The notes beneath the pieces are model-generated. The model was not told the origin of the DNA and made no database searches. It saw only the letters and a program-made list of their open reading frames with translations. From contig NYZR01000020.1 in assembly GCA_002687255.1 (NCBI GenBank), positions 1,503 through 15,620 of the forward strand: 14,118 nucleotides of DNA. Direction: 5' to 3'. The position numbers and the translations under genes were made by a program. Origin of the DNA: Candidatus Pacearchaeota archaeon (GTDB lineage: Archaea; Nanobdellota; Nanobdellia; Pacearchaeales; GW2011-AR1). This document shows positions 1 to 5,448 of this stretch, one piece after another. Each line of letters begins with the position of its first letter. Position 1 is the first letter of the stretch.

Positions 1-273
1 TTTTATGGTGCTGAGAAGGTTTTTCTTGGAGAGGTAGATTTTTTCGATGTCCGTCTGTCCTTCTGTTACGGGCTTGAGTTCGAGATGTTTTGAGGGGTCT
101 GGAGCTCCGGCGAAGATCATGTGGAGCTTGACGTCTTCTCTGAATTTGTGGCTGAGGAAGAAGGCTGCTATCATAGAATGCATGGCTATGTCTAGTCTGC
201 CGGCTTTCATGGGGTCGTCTCCGAAGTTTCCTTTCGTTGGGGCTGTTCGGGAGTAGTAGAGGAAGTTTCTCAT
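1..273 (-). CDS. trmY: tRNA pseudouridine(54) N1-methyltransferase TrmY, N-terminal part
   Basis: The reverse complement gives 91 codons from an ATG at 273 and runs off the left edge, so only the N-terminal part is present. It begins MRNFLYYSRTAPTKGNFGDD and continues with GRLDIAMHSMIAAFFLSH, then a MIFAGAPDPSKHLEL stretch. This is the typical start of the TrmY (former DUF358) SPOUT methyltransferases, where an 'RTAPT' N-terminus precedes a 'GRLD...AAFFLSH...R.DV..H' block. The family uses SAM to methylate N1 of pseudouridine 54 in archaeal tRNA. The SAM-binding knot lies in the missing C-terminal half, so catalytic completeness cannot be judged. The gene diverges from the plus-strand gene at 333, with a TATA-like element between them. 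Confidence 0.88.
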   Translation of the reverse strand, partial: MRNFLYYSRTAPTKGNFGDDPMKAGRLDIAMHSMIAAFFLSHKFREDVKLHMIFAGAPDPSKHLELKPVTEGQTDIEKIYLSKKNLLSTIK

Positions 274-302
274 GGGCTTAATAGGAAGAGCACCATGTAA
301 AT

Positions 303-312
303 ACTTATAAAG
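303..312. promoter_or_regulatory. TATA element of a divergent promoter
   Basis: An ACTTATAAAG-type, nearly symmetric AT box lies between trmY (minus, ATG at 273) and the 125-residue gene (plus, ATG at 333). Its centre is about 25 bases before the plus-strand ATG, which fits leaderless transcription of that gene. Read on the other strand it is CTTTATAAG and sits about 35 bases before the trmY start, giving that gene a leader of roughly ten bases. Confidence 0.55.
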
Positions 313-332
313 ATATTGTCTGTTTTCATCTT

Positions 333-710
333 ATGGCCAGACTTTCTAAAGAGCTGAAAAATTCACGCAGCAATTTAGGAGATGGAATTGATTCGGATGT
401 TGTTAACCTTGCTTATGCCGCATTTCCAGAAGATGCGAATTCCGTTATGAAAATCTACCAATTTATTGAAGAATGTGATCTTATGTGGTCTGAGGTAGGG
501 AGGGAGTTTTATAATAAAGATCTTCCCTCTCCTCAGAGAACCCTCCACGCAGAGGTAGGCCTTAGGAGACAAAATATTAGTCCTAAAGATTACCTTCTCA
601 CTTTTAAGGAATGGGAAAGGAAAATAGCAGGAACTGCGAATAGTGGAGATGCTCAGGCTGATTGGGCAGTTAGAGGAAATTTTCTTCTTTCCCTTATTCG
701 AAACCGATAG
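333..710 (+). CDS. Uncharacterised 125-residue protein
   Basis: I do not recognise this protein. It is soluble-looking, with no signal peptide, membrane segment or cysteine pair. It contains one cysteine (in EECDLMW near residue 48) and several tryptophans in the second half (KEWERK, ADWAVRG). The ATG at 333 lies 25 bases after a TATA box, which supports this start as leaderless. It is one of only two protein genes on the plus strand and is convergent with cbf5, with only 18 bases between the two stop codons. Codon usage is rich in A/T-ending codons. It is probably a lineage-restricted gene; the coding call rests on length, promoter spacing and context. Confidence 0.65.
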   Translation: MARLSKELKNSRSNLGDGIDSDVVNLAYAAFPEDANSVMKIYQFIEECDLMWSEVGREFYNKDLPSPQRTLHAEVGLRRQNISPKDYLLTFKEWERKIAGTANSGDAQADWAVRGNFLLSLIRNR

Positions 711-712
711 AT

Positions 713-730
713 TTTATTTGCAAATTTTTT
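713..730 (+). terminator. T-rich probable terminator between convergent genes
   Basis: Just after the plus-strand stop codon at 710 the sequence is TTTTATTTGCAAATTTTTT, a T-rich tract around the small palindrome ATTTGCAAAT. Archaeal termination commonly uses such T tracts. It lies between the stop codons of the 125-residue gene and cbf5. Confidence 0.4.
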
Positions 731-1670
731 AGTTATACACAAACGTTGGCTTAGCTACAATCTCTGGTTGGTCTGATTTTTTGTAGAGCCCTATGAATTG
801 CTCTTGGTCGAAGAGGGCGAAAATTTCTTCTTCGGGGATTTTTCCCTTGAGGTCTTGTTCTTGGAGAGGTTTGCCGTTTAGAAGAGAAGGTTTTGATTCT
901 GGAGCGATTTGTGCTGTTTCTAAAAGTTCTTTTATTATTGGTTCGACAGGCTGAAGTATTTTTCTTATGAGTTCTTCATTGCCCTTTTCTAATTCTTGGA
1001 CTGCTGCTTCGAGATCGTAAAGCGTGACGAGGTTTTTGGTTTCGTCGAAGAAGCCTGCTTGTGTTCTTCGGAGTTCGAGCATGTGGGCTCCGCCCAGTTC
1101 TAGGCCGATGTCGTGGCAGAGTTTTCTGATGTAAGTTCCTGCTTGCACCTCGGAGCTGAATAATACGTCCTTTCCTTCTCTTTCTAAGATTTTGAAGGTG
1201 TGGATTGTTCTTTGTCGATTGGCTCGTTTTACTCTTGATCGTTTTGGAGGAAGTTGGGTGATTTCTCCGAGGTGTTTTTTGATTGCTTCTTGGAGCTTTG
1301 TGTCTGAGACTTCTTCGTGGAGTCTGAGGATGCCGACGTAGGTTTTGTTTCGGTGCATGAAGACTTCGTTGAGTTTGCATGCCCGGTTTAAGGCGACGGG
1401 GAGGATACCTGTTACCATGGGATCTAACGTGCCGAAGTGTGCTGTTTTTTTTAACTTCAAGAGGTGTTTTACTTTTTGAGATGTCCAGAAGGAGGTTGGG
1501 CCTGTGGGTTTGTCTAGGTTGATGATGCTGAATTGGAGAGAATTTCGTAATTCTTCCGAAATTCTCTGCTGGAAATTTGAAGGAGCCAAACCTGGCTTTT
1601 TCTTGGTCTTACCAGTTTGGCCACTGGATTGATTCAAATTTCCATGTAAGAGGTCTTTTAGTGGTTTCAT
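729..1670 (-). CDS. cbf5: Archaeal tRNA/rRNA pseudouridine synthase Cbf5 (TruB family)
   Basis: Cbf5 converts uridine to pseudouridine in rRNA, guided by H/ACA RNAs together with Nop10, L7Ae and Gar1, and can also act alone on tRNA U55. The first block, INLDKPTGPTSFWTSQKV, is the TruB/Cbf5 N-terminal motif. HFGTLDPMVTGILPV carries the catalytic aspartate (residue 83 from the ATG). AGTYIRKLCHDIG is the conserved motif II/III region, and the last 80 or so residues correspond to the PUA domain. I chose the ATG at 1670 (313 residues). An upstream TTG at 1709 would add 13 residues but overlaps the RelE-like gene, whose stop lies at 1672-1674, one base before this ATG. The length is slightly below the usual 330-340, with a short basic, Gln-rich N-terminus. 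It is the last gene of the S19e operon. Confidence 0.93.
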   Translation of the reverse strand: MKPLKDLLHGNLNQSSGQTGKTKKKPGLAPSNFQQRISEELRNSLQFSIINLDKPTGPTSFWTSQKVKHLLKLKKTAHFGTLDPMVTGILPVALNRACKLNEVFMHRNKTYVGILRLHEEVSDTKLQEAIKKHLGEITQLPPKRSRVKRANRQRTIHTFKILEREGKDVLFSSEVQAGTYIRKLCHDIGLELGGAHMLELRRTQAGFFDETKNLVTLYDLEAAVQELEKGNEELIRKILQPVEPIIKELLETAQIAPESKPSLLNGKPLQEQDLKGKIPEEEIFALFDQEQFIGLYKKSDQPEIVAKPTFVYN

Positions 1671-1671
1671 A

Positions 1672-2004
1672 TTAGTAACCGAATCTCCGATTGTAATTGG
1701 TGTGATCAAACCATTCTAGAATTAATGTGATGATCTCGACTTTGTTTGGTGTGGTGACAGAATAGATGAGACGCCATCCATCAGGAAGATCATATTTCCA
1801 GAGATTTGTTACCTCATATTTTTTCACATATTCTTTTGGTATGAGCTTCTTAGGGATTTGGATCCCACAGAAAGCGTTTTGTTCTATGTCTTGTATGGCT
1901 CTTGTGATGTGTTTTCTTAGTGGATCGCTTTTGTCTAAATGATAAAACGCTTCTTCTATTTTGTCATTGGCGAAAACTGCTTCTGAAGGTTTGATGATCC
2001 TCAT
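1672..2004 (-). CDS. RelE/YoeB-like toxin-family protein
   Basis: This 110-residue protein resembles the RelE/ParE-superfamily proteins common in archaea. It has a helical N-terminal half (EEAFYHLDKSDPLRKHITRAI) followed by PKKLIPKEYVKKYEVTNLWKYDLPDGWRLIYSV, a VEIITLILEWFDHTNYNRRFGY strand and tail. The LWKYDLPDGWRLIYSV core followed by a hydrophobic strand and a basic/aromatic tail is the usual RelE-type beta sheet. Family members are mRNA endoribonucleases acting at the ribosome, but activity here is inference. Its ATG overlaps the stop of the preceding gene by four bases (ATGA), the coupling typical of a toxin-antitoxin pair. It sits, unusually, inside a ribosomal protein operon just before cbf5. 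Confidence 0.72.
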   Translation of the reverse strand: MRIIKPSEAVFANDKIEEAFYHLDKSDPLRKHITRAIQDIEQNAFCGIQIPKKLIPKEYVKKYEVTNLWKYDLPDGWRLIYSVTTPNKVEIITLILEWFDHTNYNRRFGY

Positions 2005-2279
2005 AGTTTTATTCTCTTTCTCTTGGCAAATTTCTTAGCTACGTTAGGAGACCAGATGTAACCGATTTTTCCTTCTGCGTCTATGGCCACCTTGTTGATG
2101 CTTTGAAGATATTCTAAGACAACTAAGTAGGTTTGCCACATGACTTTCCTTGGGAGGTTCTTCCAGAGTTGGGTCTGGTTGAACTCTCCAGAGAATTTGT
2201 CTATTGTTTTTTCTACCATGAGGACTGTGTCTAGAGTTGGTGAACGTGCTATGGGATTGTTTTTCTTTATAAGTTGCAT
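2001..2279 (-). CDS. Putative antitoxin-like winged-helix protein paired with RelE-like gene
   Basis: This is a small basic protein of about 92 residues. It contains SPTLDTVLMVEKTIDKF, then QLWKNLPRKVMWQTYLVVLEYL and KVAIDAEGKIGYIWSPN, a helix-helix-wing pattern like a winged-helix DNA-binding domain. I recall similar proteins next to RelE-like genes in archaea, so an antitoxin/autorepressor role is inferred. An alternative TTG start at 2333 would give 110 residues. I prefer the ATG at 2279 because a TATATAA-type box (about 2299-2307) lies 24 bases before it, as for a leaderless transcript, and because the SPTLD core starts soon after. The stop overlaps the RelE-like start (ATGA at 2001-2004). 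Confidence 0.65.
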   Translation of the reverse strand: MQLIKKNNPIARSPTLDTVLMVEKTIDKFSGEFNQTQLWKNLPRKVMWQTYLVVLEYLQSINKVAIDAEGKIGYIWSPNVAKKFAKRKRIKL

Positions 2280-2298
2280 GATTTGGTGTATATCATTT

Positions 2299-2307
2299 GA
2301 TATATAA
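2299..2307 (-). promoter_or_regulatory. Internal TATA element before the toxin-antitoxin pair
   Basis: On the minus strand the sequence is CCTTATATATC, centred about 24 bases upstream of the ATG at 2279. It could give the toxin-antitoxin pair and cbf5 their own transcript independent of the ribosomal protein operon. An overlapping palindromic TATATCATTTGATATA (about 2289-2304) could be an autoregulatory operator. Confidence 0.45.
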
Positions 2308-2339
2308 GGTTTTCTATTAAATTTTCCTTGCAAGAATTG

Positions 2340-2960
2340 TTATTTCCTCAGCGCTTTTCTTTGGATCTGACCAGGGGCTTGCTTGGCGACGTGCTTGTCG
2401 GTCTTGGCTTGGGATTTGGCTTGGGTTTCCTTTTGGGCTGCTGCTGATTGGGATTTTTCTTTTTCTTCTTTTTGTTCCTCTTCAGCTGGCTTTTCTTCTT
2501 CTGTAGGTTTCACGGGAGCTTTTGGTTGTTCGGCAGGCTTATGTCTTTTATCGTGTTGTGCCTTAGCGTATTCGGCGTGCTTTGGTGTTTCTGCGAATGT
2601 GACTCTAATATTGTCGCCGTCTTTCTCAGCCACCACAGTTACTCTCGCCGGAGGTTTGGCTCGGCCTCTGAACCACATTTCGTTGTTGAAGAAGGGGTCG
2701 ATCTTTACTTTGTTTGTGTCTCGGTCAGGAACTTTCATGTGCTTTGCAATGTATTGCTTGATCGCTTTGACAGCGATTCCTGTTCGGCGGTAGTTTGCCT
2801 TTTTTAGCCAGGCCTTTCTGAGAGGGATTGTGTATTCTTTGCCTTCTGTTGATCCTTTTGAGTCCGACTCGCTCTTGCTGCGAGCTTCCTCGCTTTGCTG
2901 CGGAGCTTCTCGCTTCGGCGAGCGGACTTCTTTCTTAGAGGTCTCTTTTGCGTCCGCCAT
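2340..2960 (-). CDS. rpl31e: Large ribosomal subunit protein eL31 with long terminal extensions
   Basis: The core EYTIPLRKAWLKKANYRR through TGIAVKAIKQYIAKHM, KIDPFFNNEMWFRGRAKPPARV and VTVVAEKDGDNIRVTFAE (about residues 42-125) is a clear L31e domain, a protein near the peptide exit tunnel. Archaeal L31e is usually about 90 residues; this one has 206. The N-terminal extension of about 41 residues is built partly from 21-nt repeats encoding heptads. The C-terminal extension of about 80 residues is low-complexity and rich in Lys, Glu, Gln and Ala. The ATG follows directly on the L39e stop codon (TAAATG), so the two are surely co-transcribed. What the tails do is unknown; disordered RNA- or ribosome-surface-binding tails are the simplest guess. 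Confidence 0.9.
   Translation of the reverse strand: MADAKETSKKEVRSPKREAPQQSEEARSKSESDSKGSTEGKEYTIPLRKAWLKKANYRRTGIAVKAIKQYIAKHMKVPDRDTNKVKIDPFFNNEMWFRGRAKPPARVTVVAEKDGDNIRVTFAETPKHAEYAKAQHDKRHKPAEQPKAPVKPTEEEKPAEEEQKEEKEKSQSAAAQKETQAKSQAKTDKHVAKQAPGQIQRKALRK
2861..2930. repeat. Nested palindromic 21-nt tandem repeats inside the L31e gene
   Basis: Three 21-base units follow each other at 2868-2888, 2889-2909 and 2910-2930. The first two differ by very little and the third is more diverged. Each can fold: CTCGC at 2868-2872 with GCGAG at 2880-2884, and CTCGC-TTCG-GCGAG at 2909-2922. Outer arms AGTCCG (2861-2866) and CGGACT (2923-2928) are also complementary. The block is in frame and encodes the heptads EVRSPKR, EAPQQSE and EARSKSE of the N-terminal extension. 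Confidence 0.7.
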
Positions 2961-3161
2961 TTATCCTAGGTGCCTCTTTTGTGCTTTTCGTGGAGTGATC
3001 TTCAGCTTCGTTCTACGCCAGTGTCTTCGTTGATGGGTCATTTCAGAAGGGTGTTTCTTTTTTCCTGTTCCGAATTTTCTGAGGACTGCCCAGAACGGAG
3101 CCCACTTGGTTCGGCGGGTTTGCTTTGCGAGTTTGATTTTTTTTGGGTAGTTTCTTGTCAT
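2961..3161 (-). CDS. rpl39e: Large ribosomal subunit protein eL39
   Basis: This is a short, highly basic protein of 66 residues (usual length about 50). It carries the L39e pattern KKIKLAKQTRRTKWAPFWAVLRK, then HQRRHWRRTKLK near the C-terminus. In L39e proteins the RRHWRR..LK tail ends the polypeptide; here about 14 more basic residues follow (ITPRKAQKRHLG). eL39 lines the ribosomal exit tunnel. The start ATG overlaps the stop of the preceding 109-residue ORF by four bases (3158-3161) and its own stop touches the L31e ATG, placing it firmly in the operon. Confidence 0.9.
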   Translation of the reverse strand: MTRNYPKKIKLAKQTRRTKWAPFWAVLRKFGTGKKKHPSEMTHQRRHWRRTKLKITPRKAQKRHLG

Positions 3162-3487
3162 TTGATACGCACCCCTTGCTTATCAAAGAAAGATGTCGAA
3201 ATACCTGAATCCTTTGGTCTGGAAATCGCCAAATTTTCTACTGTCTCTTGGATCTCACCACTATCCTGCCAAGCAAGATATTCTGTTCGATCTCCTGCAC
3301 CCTTTCCTTGTGATCCCTTTATCTCTGCTCCTGGTGATGCAGCCTCAACTACTAAAAATATATCCCTTCCCTCCGATAAGCGTAACCTCAAATAGCAGCT
3401 ATGCTTATCTGAATAATAAAAGCAGTTCCTCGCTGATTGGATCATTGCTGAGAACGGCATTGTCTCTCTCTTGTGTCCTATTTTCAT
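3158..3487 (-). CDS. Uncharacterised 109-residue ORF between S19e and L39e
   Basis: I do not recognise this protein. The evidence for coding is positional: its ATG overlaps the S19e stop (ATGA at 3484-3487) and its stop overlaps the L39e start (ATGA at 3158-3161), the same coupling used elsewhere in the window. Residues 1-30 are basic with two cysteines (ARNCFYYSDKHSCY). A beta-rich stretch CYLRLRLSEGRDIFLVVEAA follows, then a Gly/Ser-rich middle and an acidic segment. The position is one where other archaea often have a small DNA/RNA-binding protein (PDCD5-like), but this sequence does not look like PDCD5. Its base composition differs from its neighbours (C exceeds G on the + strand), so late insertion into the operon is possible. 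Confidence 0.6.
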   Translation of the reverse strand: MKIGHKRETMPFSAMIQSARNCFYYSDKHSCYLRLRLSEGRDIFLVVEAASPGAEIKGSQGKGAGDRTEYLAWQDSGEIQETVENLAISRPKDSGISTSFFDKQGVRIK

Positions 3488-3912
3488 TTGGTTCCCCTCT
3501 TCGTGTCTGCAATCTTTTCCATGAATTCTTTTCCTTCCTCAGTAAGTTTTCGTCCGGCTTTTGGAGTTTTTGTTTTTTCTACCAGGCCTGCAGCTTCGAG
3601 CTGTTGGAGGAGTTTTCGAATGATGTTGCCGCCCGATTTTCTGAATTGTTCTGGCTTGCCTCCACGGTTCTTTTTGCTTCCGTATCTGGTTCGGAGTCTG
3701 TTGACTCCTACGATCTGATGGATGTATAACTGTCTGAGAATGCTTGCTGCCCGGTGGGTCCAGAATTCTGGGTCTTCCGTAGGACGGCGATTTGCTGCGG
3801 ATGTTTTGACGAGAAGGGCGAATTCTGGAGCCTTTATTTCTGACTTTTCTGCGAGGGCTGCGGCTAGGTTTTTATTATAGGTTTGTGGGTTTGCTGTTCT
3901 GATGTCTGTCAT
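3484..3912 (-). CDS. rps19e: Small ribosomal subunit protein eS19
   Basis: This 142-residue protein matches eS19 throughout. It has an N-terminal block with KAPEFALLVKTSAANRRPTEDPEFWTHRAASILRQLY, then the hallmark VGVNRLRTRYGSKKNRGGKPEQF, SGGNIIRKLLQQLEAAGLVEK and GRKLTEEGKEFMEKIA. eS19 is a winged-helix protein of the small-subunit head, shared by archaea and eukaryotes. Length is normal. The ATG at 3912 lies 27 bases downstream of a TTTAAG box at 3936-3943, so this is probably the first gene of the operon leading to cbf5, transcribed without a leader. Its stop overlaps the next ATG. Confidence 0.95.
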   Translation of the reverse strand: MTDIRTANPQTYNKNLAAALAEKSEIKAPEFALLVKTSAANRRPTEDPEFWTHRAASILRQLYIHQIVGVNRLRTRYGSKKNRGGKPEQFRKSGGNIIRKLLQQLEAAGLVEKTKTPKAGRKLTEEGKEFMEKIADTKRGTK

Positions 3913-3935
3913 GTTTAGGTATGAGAATAAGGGTT

Positions 3936-3943
3936 CTTAAAGC
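3936..3943 (-). promoter_or_regulatory. rps19e: TATA element of the S19e operon
   Basis: The minus strand reads GCTTTAAGAACC, centred about 27 bases before the eS19 ATG at 3912, the spacing expected for a leaderless archaeal transcript. It overlaps the stop codon of the upstream methyltransferase gene. Confidence 0.55.
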
Positions 3944-4578
3944 TTACTCTTGCTCTTTTTGATTATTACCCCAAGAGCGATCTTTCCAAATTCCTTTATT
4001 TCTTCGACGACGAATCCCACATCTTCGCACATTGCAATCAACTCTTCTTCTGTGTAGGCCTTGGAAATTCCCCATGCATCCGAATAGAATGTCTCACCCT
4101 CTTCGTCTAGATTAAAGCTCAGCCCTAATTTCTCGTAATACTGTTTCCTTTCATTAATTGATCCTTTTCTTATGACGGTTATGAGGGATTTTTCTTTTGT
4201 TACCTCAAAAATTTGTTCCAAAAGCTTTTTGTCTTGTTCGACATTTCCTAATGTATTCCAAAGGCAGACAGAAACTTCGAAGGAATTATCTCCTAACAAT
4301 CCTGCGAGGTTCATGATATCTCCCGTTACGAACTCTGCATTCGGGTTTTCTTGTTTCGCCTTGTTTAGAGCCTCTTCGTCTAGATCTATTCCCATATACT
4401 TACTCGTTTTTTCTGATAGTATCTTGGTTAACCTTCCGTCCCCACATCCTACGTCTAGAAGTGATTCAGTTTTTCCTAGATTTTCAGTGACCCACTCGTT
4501 CTCTTGTTGAAGATATTTTTTGTAAATTTCCGGATATTCTTCTACCTCTCTCGCCTTCTTGTCTTTTGTGATGTTCAT
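3937..4578 (-). CDS. Class I SAM-dependent methyltransferase
   Basis: This 213-residue protein has a Rossmann-type methyltransferase core. Motif I is SLLDVGCGDGR (about residues 39-49). The acidic residue at the end of beta-2 is in YMGIDLD (61-67), and motif II-like FVTGDIMNL is at 83-91. VCLWNTLGN and a later YSDAWGISKAYTEEELIAMCEDVGF block resemble small-molecule methyltransferases of the Methyltransf_11/25 type. The substrate cannot be told. It is the third gene of the NFACT-R/YhbY/methyltransferase operon and its ATG overlaps the YhbY stop (4575-4578), so an RNA- or ribosome-related target is possible. Composition differs from the two genes before it (C exceeds G on the + strand), hinting at separate origin. 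Confidence 0.85.
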   Translation of the reverse strand: MNITKDKKAREVEEYPEIYKKYLQQENEWVTENLGKTESLLDVGCGDGRLTKILSEKTSKYMGIDLDEEALNKAKQENPNAEFVTGDIMNLAGLLGDNSFEVSVCLWNTLGNVEQDKKLLEQIFEVTKEKSLITVIRKGSINERKQYYEKLGLSFNLDEEGETFYSDAWGISKAYTEEELIAMCEDVGFVVEEIKEFGKIALGVIIKKSKSKL

Positions 4579-4808
4579 TTTTTCGATTTCTTGAGGACTA
4601 ATGTGAAGCCGATGATCTTGATTCTTGTTGGGGTTTTCAAGGCTTTTTGGAGTTTGTCTGCTAGGGTTTTGAGTTCGTTCCGGTTTCGTGTGGCTGACTG
4701 GAGGATGGAGATACGGATGAGGTCGTGGTTCTTGAAAGCGTTATCTATAGATTCTGGCGTGCCTGCAGTGATGCCATTTTTGCCGATTTGAAATTGTGCT
4801 TGTGTCAT
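4575..4808 (-). CDS. YhbY/CRM-family RNA-binding protein
   Basis: This is a 77-residue protein with the CRM (CRS1-YhbY) signature. FQIGKNGITAGTPESIDNAF carries the GxxG loop (GKNG), then HDLIRISILQSATRNRNELKTLADKL and a C-terminal TRIKIIGFTLVLKK strand. CRM proteins bind pre-ribosomal or intron RNA; bacterial YhbY associates with pre-50S particles. Compared with most YhbY proteins (about 95 residues) it lacks the N-terminal helix (LTxKQRxxLR...), beginning just before the GxxG-containing strand. Start and stop overlap the neighbours by four bases on each side (4805-4808 and 4575-4578), so the short form is supported. Confidence 0.85.
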   Translation of the reverse strand: MTQAQFQIGKNGITAGTPESIDNAFKNHDLIRISILQSATRNRNELKTLADKLQKALKTPTRIKIIGFTLVLKKSKK

Positions 4809-5416
4809 GGTGCTTTTACTGAGACTCCGCCTGGAGGAAGTGCTGCGAGGAGTTCGTTCTGATCTAGTTTTTCTTTTGGGAGCTCGAGTTGGATTTTGGC
4901 AAGCATATCTTGCTTATCGTTCACGCCGGGTTTGAGGATGAGGAGTTTGTCCTTTTTTGCTGTGATTGTTTTTTCTGGGACTGCTCGCAAGACCTCCAGT
5001 TGTCTTGTTAAAACAAGCTCCGGTCTTATTGAATGGTTCTTTCTTGTTCCTTTGACACTCCAAGTTCCTGTCTTCATGGCGCCGGTTTTGTAGCATTGGG
5101 AAAGCATGAATTGGTCTACTTGGAGGGTTTTCTTTTGGTCTCGCCATGCTCTGGAGAAGGAGCCGGTGAAGCAGGCTTGCTCTTTGAGTTCTTGCGCTTT
5201 TATCTTGCTGGGGTCTGCGAGAATTGCTGAGAATGGGCTGCCTGGCTCAGCGGTGTGCATGATGATGAAATCGTGATCGTTGAAGTCTCTTTTTAATCGC
5301 TTTAAGAGTTCGTCGTTTTGTGTTGCTGATTTTCCTCCGATACAGATTTTTTTTGTTGAGGTGAGGAACCAGCGGTATTGTTTGTAGTGTTCTTCTAGGT
5401 AGGAGATTGCTTGCAT
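4805..5416 (-). CDS. Stand-alone NFACT-R (DUF814) RNA-binding domain protein
   Basis: The 203-residue protein matches the NFACT-R domain of Rqc2/RqcH/Tae2 proteins: YRWFLTSTKKICIGGKSATQNDELLKR (residues 14-40), then DFIIMHTAEPGSPFSAIL (49-66), ACFTGSFSRAWRDQ (81-94), and TGTWSVKGTRKN (116-127). Full-length archaeal homologues have about 650 residues, with NFACT-N and coiled-coil parts needed for tRNA binding and nascent-chain tailing; these are absent. A role in binding stalled large subunits or tRNA is inferred only. It is probably the first gene of the operon with YhbY and the methyltransferase. The ATG lies 26 bases after a CTTAAAAA box, consistent with a leaderless start. Confidence 0.82.
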   Translation of the reverse strand: MQAISYLEEHYKQYRWFLTSTKKICIGGKSATQNDELLKRLKRDFNDHDFIIMHTAEPGSPFSAILADPSKIKAQELKEQACFTGSFSRAWRDQKKTLQVDQFMLSQCYKTGAMKTGTWSVKGTRKNHSIRPELVLTRQLEVLRAVPEKTITAKKDKLLILKPGVNDKQDMLAKIQLELPKEKLDQNELLAALPPGGVSVKAP

Positions 5417-5437
5417 GCCTGAAGTGGGGCGGGAAGG

Positions 5438-5445
5438 TTTTTAAG
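5438..5445 (-). promoter_or_regulatory. TATA element of the NFACT-R operon
   Basis: The minus strand reads CTTAAAAACC, centred about 26 bases before the ATG at 5416, just after the RuBisCO stop codon. Confidence 0.5.
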
Positions 5446-5448
5446 ACT

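Noticed and set aside
976..1380. 134-residue minus-strand frame inside cbf5
   Set aside because: It is a basic, low-complexity shadow of the Cbf5 reading frame.
1671..1709. TTG start of Cbf5 at 1709
   Set aside because: It would overlap the RelE-like gene by 38 bases; an ATG follows one base after that gene's stop codon.
2383..3033. Several long plus-strand reading frames opposite L31e and L39e
   Set aside because: They are Phe/Ser/Cys-rich translations of the antisense of clear ribosomal protein genes, without promoters or recognisable motifs.
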